From: JBKHYJ01 sp046565505
Lineage (GTDB): Bacteria > Acidobacteriota > Blastocatellia > UBA7656
Assembly (NCBI GenBank): GCA_046565505.1
Contig: JBKHYJ010000070.1
Span: 1 to 60,710 of the forward strand
Length of the DNA stretch: 60,710 bases
Reading direction: 5' to 3'
Part shown: positions 44,749-55,969 of the stretch, piece by piece
How positions within the stretch are numbered: the first letter of the stretch is position 1
How the letters are laid out: every line of letters begins with the position of its first letter
Translations under genes and position numbers: made by a program
The notes under the pieces: model-generated
What the model saw: only the letters and a program-made list of their open reading frames with translations
Told to the model about the DNA's origin: nothing
The model's database searches: none

Positions 44749-45429
44749 ATGGGTGATATGCGCATACTCGTGGTCGAAGACGAAACCGGGCTCGCCAATT
44801 CAATCGTGGCCGGGCTGAAGGAGGAGCGCTACGCGGTCGATCACGCCGCCGACGGGGAGACCGCCGAGTTTTTAGCCGAGACCAACGAGTACGACCTGAT
44901 CGTGCTTGACGTGATGCTTCCGAAGCTCGATGGGTTTCAGGTGTGTAGAGATTTGCGCGGCCGCGACGTGAAGACGCCGATCCTCATGCTGACCGCCCTC
45001 GACGGGACGGCCGACAAGGTGAAGGGGTTGGACAGCGGCGCGGAAGATTATCTTACGAAGCCATTCTCGTTTGAAGAATTCCTGGCCCGCGTGCGCGCGC
45101 TGCTGCGCAGGGGGCCGCTCGTCGTCCGCACCACGCTCGAATACGCCGGCATAAAGATGGACTTGATAGCCCGCAACGTGGCCCGCGGCGGCAACCGTAT
45201 CGATCTGACGGTGAAAGAGTATGGGCTGCTCGAATACTTCCTGCGCAACCCCGAGCGCGTAGTCAGCCGCTCGCAACTGGCCGAGCATGTCTGGGATCAA
45301 TACTTCGACCCGATGTCGAATGTCATAGATGTTTCGATCAGCCACTTGCGAAAGAAGCTGGAGGTCGGCGACGGCAGGCGTCTCTTACATTCGGTCCGCG
45401 GGATGGGGTATATATTGAAGGATGGATAG
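44749..45429 (+). CDS. OmpR-family response regulator
   Basis: 226 residues. Receiver domain: ILVVEDETGLANSIV (acidic pocket), phosphoacceptor D54 in LIVLDVMLPKLDG, Thr in ILMLTALDG and Lys in YLTKPFSFEE. The C-terminal winged helix binds DNA (IDLTVKEYGLLEYFLRNPE, VIDVSISHLRKKLE and VRGMGYILKDG). ATG at 44749 or, three codons later, 44758. It is followed directly by a histidine kinase, its likely partner. The regulon cannot be told from sequence. Confidence 0.95.
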   Translation: MGDMRILVVEDETGLANSIVAGLKEERYAVDHAADGETAEFLAETNEYDLIVLDVMLPKLDGFQVCRDLRGRDVKTPILMLTALDGTADKVKGLDSGAEDYLTKPFSFEEFLARVRALLRRGPLVVRTTLEYAGIKMDLIARNVARGGNRIDLTVKEYGLLEYFLRNPERVVSRSQLAEHVWDQYFDPMSNVIDVSISHLRKKLEVGDGRRLLHSVRGMGYILKDG

Positions 45430-45505
45430 CCTGTACGGGGCCGAACACTCTAAACCGCCGCGCGGCCTTAGCGCTTACGTCCGCGCCTCGCACGAAGGCT
45501 CCCCG

Positions 45506-46921
45506 ATGAAGTCCCGCTCACTCAGGCTCAACCTCATCATCTGGTTCACATTCGTTTTCACCCTGATACTCTTCTTGTCGGATTACGTCACCTACAACGC
45601 GATTCAGAAAATACTGCTGTCGGAGCTTGACTCCAGCCTCGCCCTGACGGCGGCGCTCGAAAGCGCGTCGATCAGGGAAGAGAACGCTTTAGACCTTCAG
45701 ACGATTAGCGACCGCGCGGACCAGTACCCGCGGTTCGCGCACCAGTTTGTCCAGGTGCTCGACGGCGACGGGCATGTGGTGAATCAGTCGGGCGTGCTCG
45801 GGTCGGCCGGGCCACTGATAGACAGGTCGCAGGTGGCGGCCGTGCTCGGCGGCGATGTGGTCGCGGCCGATGGCCGCCTCGATGGCAGGGGCGTGCGCCT
45901 GGCGGCGGTCCGCGCGGAGCGCAACGGGTTGCCGTTGGCGGTCGTCGCCGGGGCGCTGTCCGACAGCGGTCGCGGCACGGCGTCGCGGATAGCTCTGATC
46001 CTGCTGGTCATTGATTTATTGGTCGTGGCGGCCTCGATCATGGGCGGGTACTTGATAATCGGCAAGGCGCTCAAGCCGCTCGATCACATCGCGGAGCGGG
46101 CCCACCACATCGGGCAAGGCAACCTCCGCCAGCGGCTTGAGTACATGGATTCAAGCTCGGAGATGGTTCGCCTGACGTCCGTCCTGAACGAGATGCTTGA
46201 TAAGCTCCAGAGGCTATTCGAGAGCCAGGAGCAATTCGTTCAGGACGCCTCGCATGAGATACGCTCGCCGCTCGCGGCCCTGCGTTGCAGGCTCGAAGTG
46301 GCGCTCAGGCAGAGCCGCCCGCCGGAAGAGTACAGGCAGGTGATCGAGGGGTCGCTCGAAGACGCCTCGCGGCTGAGCGCGCTCGCCGACGACCTCTTGC
46401 TGCTCGCCCGCGCGGATTCAAACAACCTTTCGATGGAGTTCCGAGAGGTGTCGCTCGCGGAGGTGCTCTCGGGGGTCCAGGCCCAGTTGATGCCTCTGGC
46501 CGAATCTCACGCGCTCTATTTCACCCTGGACGCGGGCCCGAACTCGATGGTCTACGCCGACAGGAAGCGCATCGCGCAGGCGTTCCGCAATCTCGCGGAG
46601 AACGCCTTGAAGTACACGCCCAGGGGCGGCCGCGTGGCAATCAGGGTGAGCCTGGAAGGCGAATACGTTCGCGCGGACATCGAAGACACGGGGATCGGCA
46701 TCCCCGAAGACGAGCAGGCGAACATATTCCGCCGCTTCTACAGGATAGATCATGCGCGCTCACGCAGCGATGGGGGGACGGGGCTCGGCCTGGCAATCTG
46801 CGACCAGATAATCCGCGCGCATGGCGGGCGGATCGAAATCGATAGCGCGCCGGGGCGGGGCTCGCGGTTCAGCGTCTACCTCGCTTCGGCGACCGCGCTG
46901 CTCGAAAAGGCGATCTCCTGA
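45506..46921 (+). CDS. sensor histidine kinase
   Basis: 471 residues. Two membrane helices (LIIWFTFVFTLILFLSD and IALILLVIDLLVVAASIMGG) enclose a ~130-residue periplasmic sensor. HAMP (RAHHIGQGNLRQRLEY), then H250 in DASHEIRSPLAAL, and ATPase N, G1 and G2 boxes (NALKYTP, DTGIGIP and GGTGLGLAI). I use ATG 45506 with AAGG nine bases upstream; an ATG at 45422 overlapping the regulator stop is also in frame and would add 28 soluble residues. It pairs with the OmpR regulator before it. Confidence 0.94.
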   Translation: MKSRSLRLNLIIWFTFVFTLILFLSDYVTYNAIQKILLSELDSSLALTAALESASIREENALDLQTISDRADQYPRFAHQFVQVLDGDGHVVNQSGVLGSAGPLIDRSQVAAVLGGDVVAADGRLDGRGVRLAAVRAERNGLPLAVVAGALSDSGRGTASRIALILLVIDLLVVAASIMGGYLIIGKALKPLDHIAERAHHIGQGNLRQRLEYMDSSSEMVRLTSVLNEMLDKLQRLFESQEQFVQDASHEIRSPLAALRCRLEVALRQSRPPEEYRQVIEGSLEDASRLSALADDLLLLARADSNNLSMEFREVSLAEVLSGVQAQLMPLAESHALYFTLDAGPNSMVYADRKRIAQAFRNLAENALKYTPRGGRVAIRVSLEGEYVRADIEDTGIGIPEDEQANIFRRFYRIDHARSRSDGGTGLGLAICDQIIRAHGGRIEIDSAPGRGSRFSVYLASATALLEKAIS

Positions 46922-47014
46922 GCGCACGCAAGCGCGGTCGCGAAAAGTTCGACCTTCCCACGAGCGGCGTGCAGGTACTATTCTACTACCATCAATTCAA
47001 CGCCAAGGAGCGCC

Positions 47015-48175
<1,161 letters not shown>

Positions 48176-48626
48176 GCGGCGTGCGGCTCCGCACGACCCG
48201 CGCGAGTTCCTAAAGCCCGAACGCCCCGCGCGCACTCATAAACTCCAGAGAACGCTCGCGCGTAAGATCGCCCGCGCCTTCGGCCCTGCGCCGGCCCGCT
48301 ATTAGTTAGCCAACACCGCACCCCGCCCGTGCCCCGGCTAGCGCCCGGAGAAGAATCGTTTGTCGGCCGCCGCGGCGCGGGACGTAGAACAGTGAATCCC
48401 GAGTTGTCGAACATGACGCGGGGCCGCGCTCGCTCGCAGTGTTTCTTGACAAGTGATGAAGGCTCGCTGAGAATTAAGGCTGCCGCTGTCAGGAGCTCTT
48501 ATTCATACCGGCAGGGATTGTCTCAGTCTCAGTCATCTTAATAGAACCCGCGGCGAGTGCCCCGCCAGCGATTCGGCTATGATTACTGCGTAAGGTTTCT
48601 CATCCGAATAAGAAGGAGGCATCGAA
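48176..48626. other. intergenic upstream of the receptor gene
   Basis: 451 bp without a gene. The only recognisable element is the promoter at 48446-48474. GC-rich dyads near 48176-48300 could terminate the oxidoreductase transcript, but none has a T-run. Confidence 0.5.
48446..48474 (+). promoter_or_regulatory. putative sigma-70 promoter for the TonB-dependent receptor gene
   Basis: TTGACA (48446-48451), 17-bp spacer, GAGAAT (48469-48474), about 150 bp before the GTG start. Confidence 0.45.
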
Positions 48627-51600
48627 GTGAAAAGTATATTTAAGGTTTCGCTGATGGTGTTCCTGTTACTCGCCAGAGTCGAGCTTGTGTTTCCTCAAGC
48701 GTCCGTTTCGACGGCGGAGATACGGGGGCAGGTAACTGACCAGAACGGCGCGGCGGTCGCCGGGGCCACGATCACCGCCACCGACGTTGGCAAGGGCACG
48801 AGCCGCACCGTGACGAGCGACGAGAATGGCAACTACGTCATCCTCTCCCTTCTGCCTAGCAGGTACAACATAAAGGTGGAGGCTGCCGGGTTCGCGCAGC
48901 AGACCTTGAATGACGTGCCGCTTGCCGTGGGCCAGGTGGCGAGCCTCCCCATAACGCTCGGCGTGGGCGGGGTGCAGACCGTCGTTGACGTGACGGCCGA
49001 CGACACTCAGGTCGTCGAGGTCGAGCGCACGCAGCAGTCTACCGTCATCACGGAGCGGCAGATCAGTAACCTGCCGATCAACAGGCGGAACTACCTGGAC
49101 TTCGCGCTCCTCACCCCGGGCGTGAGCGACGCCGACAACATCAACGACTCGTCCGACTTTCGCGTGGCACAGACGCCGCAGTCGGGGCTGTCGTTCGGCG
49201 GCAACAACGGGCGCGGCAACTCCATCCTGGTTGATGGCGCGTCGGCCGACACCAACTCCGGCGCGGCGCGCGACGTGGTGAGCCAGGAGGGCGTGCAGGA
49301 GTTCCAGGTCAACCGCAACAGTTACAACGCGGAATTCGGAGGCGCCTCGGGCGGCATCGTCAACATAGTCTCGAAGACAGGCTCCAACGCATTCCACGGC
49401 AGCCTCTTCGGGTACTTCCGCGACGAGAGGTTTGACGCGCGCAACGCGTTCGACTTCGCGCCCGGCGGCCAGTCGCCCTTCAGCAGGCAGCAGTATGGCG
49501 GGTCGTTCGGCGGGCCGATCGTCAGGGACAACACTTTCTTCTTCACGTCCCTTGAGCGGTTGAGCCAGAAGCAGACGACCTTCGTGAACCTGCTCAACGA
49601 CCCGAACATATTCAACATAACGGCGTCCCAGCGCGCGCTGTTTGATTTCCTCGACCGCACGCCTTTCGCCGCCGCGTCGGCAGGGCTGAGGGCGGCCTTG
49701 ACGACGACCGCCGCGCGCTACCCGCGCACGATCAGCCTGTTTCAAAGCGCGAGCGGGCAATTCCCGTTCGACACGTCTTCGACGGTCTTTTCTGCGCGCC
49801 TCGACCACACCTTCGGCCAGAACGACACAGGCTACGCACGCTTCAACCTGGCCGACGGGCATTTTGAAAACTCCGCGGCAGGCGCGTTGAACGCCGTCTC
49901 GCGCGGGCGCACGATAGACACTTTCACGGGCGGGCTCCTGCTATCGGAGACTCACTTCTTCAGCCCCACGACGATCAACGAGCTGAAGGCGCAGTACTCT
50001 TACCTGGACCAGGACGTGATCTCGAATGACCTGATCGGGCCTGAAATAAACATAGAAGGTTTCGGCAATTTCGGGCGTGACATCTTCCTGCCTTCCGAAG
50101 CCATCGAGCGCCGCTACGAGCTGAGCGACAACGTCGGGCTTGTCCGCGGCGCGCACACGTTTAAGTTCGGCGGGCAGTTCCAGTTCGTAGACAACTCGAA
50201 CAACTCGCAGACTTTTTTCGGCGGGCGGTTCAACTTCGGCTCCGTGCTGCCGCTGTCGAACATCATCGCGCTGAACCCGGCGCTCGGACCGGGGGTGCTT
50301 CAGCAACTGACGGCCTTCCTGACGGCGAATAACCCGAGCCTGCTGCCGGCGCTCGGCGCGCCCATCAACGCGCTTCAGTCGTTCAACCTGAACCTGCCCA
50401 TCGTCTACCAGCAGGGGTTCGGCGAGTCCGGCTTCAACGCCTGGACGCGGCGTTACTCTTTCTACGGCCAGGACACCTGGAAGGTGCGCCAGAATCTGAC
50501 GCTCAACCTCGGCCTGCGCTATTTCCTAGAAGACTGGCAGTTCTTCGGCGAGGCGGACAAGAATAATTTCCAGCCCCGCGTGGCGTTCTCCTGGGACCCG
50601 CGGGGCGACGGCAAGACCGTCATCCGCGGCGGCTACGGCATATTCACGGGGCAGGTCGATGGGCAGATCGTGAACGTCGTGAACGAGCTGGGCGGGTTCG
50701 GCACGCCGAGCGACATAAACATCGTGCTGGCGACGGCCACGAGCGGCGCCCTGCCGCAAGACCCCTCCAACCCGACAGGGCCGCGGCTGCCCTCTTCGTT
50801 CGCGGTCTACCAGAGCCTGCTGGCGCGGGGGATACTCGGGACCCGCACGATCACCGCCGCGGACCTCGCGCCGTTCGGGGTCGTTCCGGGGCCGGGCCGC
50901 GCGCTGGAGGTGCGCTTCCGGCGCGAGCCGAATTACGAGAACCCTTACACGCAGCAGGCGAGCCTCGCCGTGCAGCGTGACATGGGCGCGGGGTTCGGCG
51001 TCGAGGTTAGCTACCTGTTCAGCCGCGGGGCGCACCTGACGCGCAACCGTGACATAAACCCGTTCAAGGCGACCGGGCCTATCAACCCCGTGACCGGCCA
51101 GCGCACGTTCATACGCTTCCCGACCGCCGCGCAGGCCGCGGCCGGCCTGACGAGCGATTTCCGCAACCCGTTCATACTTCAAGACAACGTCTACGAGTCG
51201 AGCGCGAACTCGTTTTATCACGCCGGTACTATTCAGGTGATAAAGCGATTCTCCAGGCACTACAGCATCAACAGCAACTACACCTTCTCGAAGACGATCG
51301 ACGAAGTGACGGACTTCAACAGCGACTTCTCTGCGCAGAACCCGCTCGACGTGAGGCTGGACCGCGCGCTGTCCGCGTTCGACCAGCGGCACCGCTTCGT
51401 TTTCAGCGCGGTCTTCGAGGGGCCGGGGGTGCACGAGTCTGCTTTCTCGAAGGTCGTCGGCGGCTGGGTCTTCTCGCCGATCTTCATCGCCGGCAGCGGC
51501 CGCCCGTTCAACCTTCTACTCGGCTTCGACGCCAATGGCGATAGCCGCTCGCAAACGGACCGGCCGGGGAAAGCCGGGCGCAACACGGGCAGGGGAGAGC

Positions 51601-51854
51601 CTTACTACAACCTGGATACGCGCCTGGCGAGACGCTTCTTCGTCGGCGAAGGGAAGTTCCTCGAATTGACGTTCGAGGCATTCAACCTCTTCAACCGCAC
51701 GAACTTCATCGGCATAAACAACGTCATAGGCAACACGCCGCTCACGACGTTCAACGCGCGCGGTATCGAGGGGCTGGCGCCGACGCAGCCGCTGGCCTTC
51801 ACTTCGGCCGCCCCCGCGCGCCAGTTGCAATTCGGGGCGCGGTTCAATTTCTAG
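48627..51854 (+). CDS. Oar-like TonB-dependent outer-membrane receptor
   Basis: 1,075 residues; GTG start with GGAGG seven bases upstream; signal peptide SLMVFLLLARVELVFPQ. A carboxypeptidase-regulatory-like domain (STAEIRGQVTDQNGAAVAGA) comes first, then a plug (TVITERQISNLPINRRNY; VDGASADTNSGAARD), then a beta-barrel ending in the Omp signature with terminal Phe (QLQFGARFNF). Uptake substrate is unknown; Acidobacteriota carry large families of these receptors for polysaccharides and peptides. No SusD or TonB gene lies nearby. A terminator follows at 52013. Confidence 0.95.
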   Translation: MKSIFKVSLMVFLLLARVELVFPQASVSTAEIRGQVTDQNGAAVAGATITATDVGKGTSRTVTSDENGNYVILSLLPSRYNIKVEAAGFAQQTLNDVPLAVGQVASLPITLGVGGVQTVVDVTADDTQVVEVERTQQSTVITERQISNLPINRRNYLDFALLTPGVSDADNINDSSDFRVAQTPQSGLSFGGNNGRGNSILVDGASADTNSGAARDVVSQEGVQEFQVNRNSYNAEFGGASGGIVNIVSKTGSNAFHGSLFGYFRDERFDARNAFDFAPGGQSPFSRQQYGGSFGGPIVRDNTFFFTSLERLSQKQTTFVNLLNDPNIFNITASQRALFDFLDRTPFAAASAGLRAALTTTAARYPRTISLFQSASGQFPFDTSSTVFSARLDHTFGQNDTGYARFNLADGHFENSAAGALNAVSRGRTIDTFTGGLLLSETHFFSPTTINELKAQYSYLDQDVISNDLIGPEINIEGFGNFGRDIFLPSEAIERRYELSDNVGLVRGAHTFKFGGQFQFVDNSNNSQTFFGGRFNFGSVLPLSNIIALNPALGPGVLQQLTAFLTANNPSLLPALGAPINALQSFNLNLPIVYQQGFGESGFNAWTRRYSFYGQDTWKVRQNLTLNLGLRYFLEDWQFFGEADKNNFQPRVAFSWDPRGDGKTVIRGGYGIFTGQVDGQIVNVVNELGGFGTPSDINIVLATATSGALPQDPSNPTGPRLPSSFAVYQSLLARGILGTRTITAADLAPFGVVPGPGRALEVRFRREPNYENPYTQQASLAVQRDMGAGFGVEVSYLFSRGAHLTRNRDINPFKATGPINPVTGQRTFIRFPTAAQAAAGLTSDFRNPFILQDNVYESSANSFYHAGTIQVIKRFSRHYSINSNYTFSKTIDEVTDFNSDFSAQNPLDVRLDRALSAFDQRHRFVFSAVFEGPGVHESAFSKVVGGWVFSPIFIAGSGRPFNLLLGFDANGDSRSQTDRPGKAGRNTGRGEPYYNLDTRLARRFFVGEGKFLELTFEAFNLFNRTNFIGINNVIGNTPLTTFNARGIEGLAPTQPLAFTSAAPARQLQFGARFNF

Positions 51855-52012
51855 CTTTATTATGGGGGCTCGCTCATGAGCGTGAGGGGGATGCCGCGAT
51901 GGGGTCAGGCCGCGGGGCGACACGGCGGATTGCGGGAATCGCTTAGCGCCTCGACGCCTCCGCGGCGCTGACCGCCCCGCACATGGCCCTCGAAATAGAG
52001 CGCGGCATTTAT

Positions 52013-52051
52013 GGGGAGAGCGTATAGGTAATAGGCTCTCCCCGTATTTTA
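52013..52051 (+). terminator. rho-independent terminator after the receptor gene
   Basis: GGGGAGAGC and GCTCTCCCC form a perfect 9-bp stem with a 13-nt loop, followed by GTATTTTAT. Confidence 0.8.
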
Positions 52052-52088
52052 TCTTCGGCGCGAGACCGAGGGAGGTGAACCTGACTTT

Positions 52089-52493
52089 ATGGAGATAAGA
52101 CCAGTACAGACGCCCAACGCGCCTGAGCCGGCCGGACATTATTCGCAGGCCATAGTCTATGGCGGCATCGTGTACGTCTCGGGCCAGCTCGCCATTGATC
52201 CGCGAACGGGCGAAAAACAACTCGGCTCGGTAGAAGCCCAGACCGAGCAAACGCTCAAGAACGTGGGCGAGATCCTCGAAGCCTGCGACAGCGACCTGAG
52301 CCGCGTGTTGAAGATGACGATTTATATTTCGGACATGGACTTGTGGGGCGCGGTCAATTCCGTCTACGCCAGGGTGATGGGCGCCCACCGCCCGGCCCGC
52401 GCGGTTGTGCCTGTTAAAGACCTCCACCACGGGTTCCAGGTAGAGATTGAGGCCATCGCGGCCACGCGCGGCCCGCGTGAGCCCGGGGCTTGA
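52089..52493 (+). CDS. ridA: RidA-family enamine/imine deaminase
   Basis: 134 residues, the standard length. Removes reactive enamines/imines made by PLP enzymes. Signatures: PAGHYSQAIVYGGIVYVSGQ and the catalytic Arg in RPARAVVPVKDLHHGFQVEIEA, with the terminal Glu. It lies 99 bp upstream of a PLP decarboxylase gene in the same direction, a sensible pairing although RidA mainly serves threonine dehydratase. GGGAGG precedes the ATG. Confidence 0.95.
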   Translation: MEIRPVQTPNAPEPAGHYSQAIVYGGIVYVSGQLAIDPRTGEKQLGSVEAQTEQTLKNVGEILEACDSDLSRVLKMTIYISDMDLWGAVNSVYARVMGAHRPARAVVPVKDLHHGFQVEIEAIAATRGPREPGA

Positions 52494-52592
52494 CGCGCGC
52501 CGCCGCGGCGAGACACGCCCGCTTCGCGACGTTGCTAGCTTCTGTTTGCTCACTTACAATTCATCTCGTAATTCACCATCAGGGGTTTATTA

Positions 52593-53993
52593 ATGGCAGA
52601 CCATAGTGAGGCCGAAGCTTGCCGGGCGCGCGGGCAGATCGAGACGCGCGCGGGCCATCTCGCCGTCGATGGCGTTGACGTGACGGAGCTGGCCGAAGAG
52701 TATGGCACGCCCCTTTACGTTTTTTCTGAGCGGCGGATAGTAGAAAACATTCGCAACCTTCGCCACGCGGCCGAGTCCGCCCGCGCGCGCGTGAAGCTCT
52801 GCTACGCGTCGAAAGCCAACTCGAACATGGCGGTGCTTGCGGCGGTGCTTCGCGCGGGCGGGGACATAGAGGTCAACTCGGGCGGCGAGTTGTTCAAAGC
52901 CCGGAAGGTGGGGTTCCGGCCGGATCAAATAATCTTCAACGGCGTATCGAAGACGGACCGCGAGATACGCGACGCGGTGGATTACGGCATACTCGCCATC
53001 AACGTAGACTCGCTGTACGAGCTTGATCAGGTGGCGCGCGTGGCTCGCTCGGCCGGAAAGCGCGCCAACGTCGCAATCCGCATAGTGCCGGAGATCGTCA
53101 CGCGCTCGCACATAGGGCTCCAGACGGGGCTGCTGTCGTCGAAGTTCGGGCTGTCGCCATCGCAGGTCGAGGAAGCCTTCGGCCGCTCGCTCGCCGCGCC
53201 AGACGCCATCAACCTCGCGGGCGTTCACATTCACGTGGGGTCGCAGACGCCGGACCCGCAGCCGTTCGCGCGGGCGTTCGCGGAGATGTGGCTGTTTCTG
53301 GTGGACCTCTATAAGAAGACAGGCCACCGCCTCACGCACATAAATGTGGGGGGCGGGCTCCCGGTCGATTATCTGCCGGACACGTCGATGGCCGAAGAGA
53401 TAGGCGAGCGCGAGAGGGCAATGCTGTCGGCCGAGCTGGACCCGGCCGGGGTGCTCAAGGCGGCTTTTGAAGAAGCGATCCCGCAAGACCAGTCGGAGCT
53501 TTTTGAGGGGCTGACCATCGTACTTGAGCCGGGCCGTAGAATAAGCGGGAACACGGGGCTGTTGCTCACGCGCGTGTGCAACATCAAGGAGAGGCCCGAA
53601 ACGGGCGACACCTGGCTGCTGACGGACGCCGGTTACTCGCTGATGCTCTCGATCAACACGTATAAATGGTATTACCACCTCGTATCGGCCTCACGCGCGA
53701 AAGAATCGCACAACACGCCTTACAAAGTCGCGGGGCCGCTGTGCGACTCGGGCGACGTGTACTTCGACATAGAGCGTGGCACGAGGCTGCCGAATTATCG
53801 CCTGCTGCCCGAAGGCACGAACGTGGGTGATTTGCTCGCGCTGTTAAACACCGGCGCGTACGCGCTCGACCAGGCGTCGCAGTACAACGGCCGCCCGATA
53901 CCTGCGGCGGTGATGATAATGGAATCTGGCGAAGTGCGACTGGCCCGCCGGCGCGAAACTTACGAAGACCTCTACAGGATGGACCTCTGGTAA
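52593..53993 (+). CDS. lysA: diaminopimelate decarboxylase-like group IV PLP enzyme
   Basis: 466 residues, somewhat longer than the usual ~420. Makes lysine from meso-diaminopimelate if LysA. K74 in CYASKANSNMAVL binds PLP, with GVHIHVGSQTPDP, INVGGGLPVDY, LEPGRRISGNTG and the partner Cys/Asp in GPLCDSGDVYF. Between about residues 260 and 310 there is an insertion (IPQDQSELFEGLTIV). CDSGD instead of the CESGD of classical LysA and the insertion suggest a divergent branch; carboxynorspermidine or arginine decarboxylase-like activity is the alternative. Best call is LysA-like. Confidence 0.82.
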   Translation: MADHSEAEACRARGQIETRAGHLAVDGVDVTELAEEYGTPLYVFSERRIVENIRNLRHAAESARARVKLCYASKANSNMAVLAAVLRAGGDIEVNSGGELFKARKVGFRPDQIIFNGVSKTDREIRDAVDYGILAINVDSLYELDQVARVARSAGKRANVAIRIVPEIVTRSHIGLQTGLLSSKFGLSPSQVEEAFGRSLAAPDAINLAGVHIHVGSQTPDPQPFARAFAEMWLFLVDLYKKTGHRLTHINVGGGLPVDYLPDTSMAEEIGERERAMLSAELDPAGVLKAAFEEAIPQDQSELFEGLTIVLEPGRRISGNTGLLLTRVCNIKERPETGDTWLLTDAGYSLMLSINTYKWYYHLVSASRAKESHNTPYKVAGPLCDSGDVYFDIERGTRLPNYRLLPEGTNVGDLLALLNTGAYALDQASQYNGRPIPAAVMIMESGEVRLARRRETYEDLYRMDLW

Positions 53994-54263
53994 ACGGCGG
54001 CGAGAATCTTTAGGGCGGGGATCCGAAGGCCGGGTGAATAACAGCCCGGTCCGATGAACAGGCGGCGGCCCCTTAATCTATTGCCGCGTGACCTTGCTTT
54101 GAACTACCGCTTTGCGCCGGCAGCGTCTTCGCCTTGCCCGGCGGCCTCACATTCAGCCCGGCCGGCCTCATGCCGCTCGCTTAATTGGCCCAGGCATCAT
54201 ATTTGCCGGCCGGGTGCGATGGCATGTCTACCGTGCGACTACGGGCCGGCTGACGGAGGGAAG

Positions 54264-54539
54264 ATGTTATTCATGGTGATTGAGCGATTCAGGGACCGCA
54301 ACGCCGGGGCGGTGTACGCGCGATTTCAGGAGAAAGGCCGTATGCTGCCCGATGGGTTGAGGTATATAGAAAGCTGGGTCGAGGCGAACTTCGACAGGTG
54401 CTTTCAAATAATGGAATGTGATGACGCGCGCCTGTTTCATCAGTGGGTGGGTCAGTGGCAAGACCTGGTCGAATTCGAGATCGTGCCTGTTGTCTCATCG
54501 AAAGAGGCCGCCGGCAGCTTACGGCCGGGCGACAGGTGA
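54264..54539 (+). CDS. DUF3303-like small protein
   Basis: 91 residues. A ferredoxin-like alpha/beta fold: MLFMVIERFRDRNAGAVYAR, GLRYIESWVEANFDRCFQIM and FHQWVGQWQDLVEFEIVPVV, matching the DUF3303 pattern. Function unknown. GGAGGGA lies close before the ATG at 54264; a longer upstream frame shows no coding signal. Confidence 0.75.
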   Translation: MLFMVIERFRDRNAGAVYARFQEKGRMLPDGLRYIESWVEANFDRCFQIMECDDARLFHQWVGQWQDLVEFEIVPVVSSKEAAGSLRPGDR

Positions 54540-54728
54540 GCCTTCACGCCGCGACCCTGAGCGCCGCGCGGCCATGTGCCTTCTTGAATACAAGGAACAT
54601 CGCCGGCGACGCCATCGTTGAACGATTTTGAATTAGGCGCAACCGGGGACGTTGTATCTTTGACTCTGGAATCGGCCCGCTGCTAGAGCCGGCAGCAATT
54701 CTACATTTCCACTCAGGAGGAGCAAGCT

Positions 54729-55481
54729 ATGTACTACATTAAGAGAACCTTTCTTGCAATCGTATTAGTCGCAGCGGCCGCCGCGGCGGCACAGTCGCCG
54801 GAGCCGCCGCTCTCTGACTCCAGGCTTTCTGTCCACACTCTGGTGCGGGAAGATATATTCTCCGGCTTTTTGGCCGACGACATGGAGCATTTCTCCAGGG
54901 GAGAGAAGAACATTCAGACGCTGCTTGAGCAGCGGCCCGCGCAAAGAGCCAATCTGCTGGCGTGGAAGGCCGGCGCGACCCTCTACCGCGCCGTGAAGGC
55001 GCACGAGAGCAACCGCGGTGATGAGTTCCAGAATAATTATCGGCTGGCGCTCGACCTTTTCTCACAGGCAGGCAAGCTCGACTCCGGCAATGACGGAGTG
55101 GCGGCGATCACGGGTGGGAGCTACGTACTGCTGGGGGACCGGCTCCCCAAGGAGTATCGAGCCGCGGCCTGGTCGCGGGCCTACGAGTCTTACCAGGCGC
55201 TGTGGAAACAGCAGGAGCCTGTTATCGAAAAGCTCCCATTGCATTTTCGGGGGGAGCTTCTGGGCGGGCTCGCCCAGTCGGCGCAGCGCACCGGGCGGAA
55301 CCAGGAGATGGCTCAGTACCTGGACAAGATGCTCGCCGTGCTGCGCGATACGCCGTACGAGCCCGTCGCAAGGCAGTGGAAGAAGAATCCCGAGTCCGCG
55401 GCCAATACGAGCATTACATGCTTGTCTTGTCATGAGCCGGGCCGCCTCGCCGCTCGCATATCCGGGCTAAACAATAAATGA
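54729..55481 (+). CDS. exported helical protein with a C-terminal CxxCH motif
   Basis: 250 residues; signal peptide (TFLAIVLVAAAAAAAQS). The middle is alpha-helical, TPR-like (LLAWKAGATLYRAVKAHE; RAYESYQALWKQQEPVI). The only cysteines lie near the end in ITCLSCHEPGR, a cytochrome c-type haem-binding CxxCH motif, so the protein might bind one haem, but no distal Met is clear. AGGAGG lies before the ATG. Neighbours give no hint; the next gene is an ADOP permease after 488 bp. Family not recognised. Confidence 0.72.
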   Translation: MYYIKRTFLAIVLVAAAAAAAQSPEPPLSDSRLSVHTLVREDIFSGFLADDMEHFSRGEKNIQTLLEQRPAQRANLLAWKAGATLYRAVKAHESNRGDEFQNNYRLALDLFSQAGKLDSGNDGVAAITGGSYVLLGDRLPKEYRAAAWSRAYESYQALWKQQEPVIEKLPLHFRGELLGGLAQSAQRTGRNQEMAQYLDKMLAVLRDTPYEPVARQWKKNPESAANTSITCLSCHEPGRLAARISGLNNK

Positions 55482-55969
55482 GAGCGTGTTTGTAGGAGGC
55501 GGCCGATCTCGCAACCCCTGACTGTCGCCTGCGTTTCGCAAAGCTCTCTCACAAGTTAAGCAAACCGGCGGGGCGTAAGGGCCGGTAGAAGCAGGCCACG
55601 CGGAGCCGAGCCCTCGCGGCGCGGGCGAACGTCGATAATAAAAACCTTCGTATATAACCGAATGTTTAGATCGGTAAGCGGGGCCGCCATAATGGCGGCC
55701 TCAACTGCTTATTCATACCAATGAGCGGCCCCGGGCTCGAACCTCCGAGCGGCCTTGCCCAAAGAGCCTATTAGTTGTAGAAAAGCTTTGAACGTAAACG
55801 CAATACGCTGCTTACGTCGGCCTTTTGAGCGTACCGCTCAAAACATGTTTTCTGCGCCGTAGCGACTTTGTGTCACCCGAGGGCTTATAACCTGCGCGCG
55901 ACGGTGTTGGAATTAATTCGTCGAGCGCCAATCTTAAATCGACAAGCGGTTACGAGAGCGGGAGGCGGA
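55482..55969. other. intergenic with a short palindrome
   Basis: 488 bp without a gene. GGCCGCCAT-A-ATGGCGGCC at 55682-55700 is a perfect 9-bp inverted repeat, a possible terminator or operator. The sequence CGGGCTCGAACC at 55732-55743 recalls a tRNA T-arm but no tRNA folds around it. Confidence 0.5.

Noticed and set aside
55732..55800. CGGGCTCGAACCTCCGA and nearby bases look like a tRNA T-arm on the - strand
   Set aside because: The T-stem does not pair and no anticodon or acceptor stem could be built around it; at most a relic.
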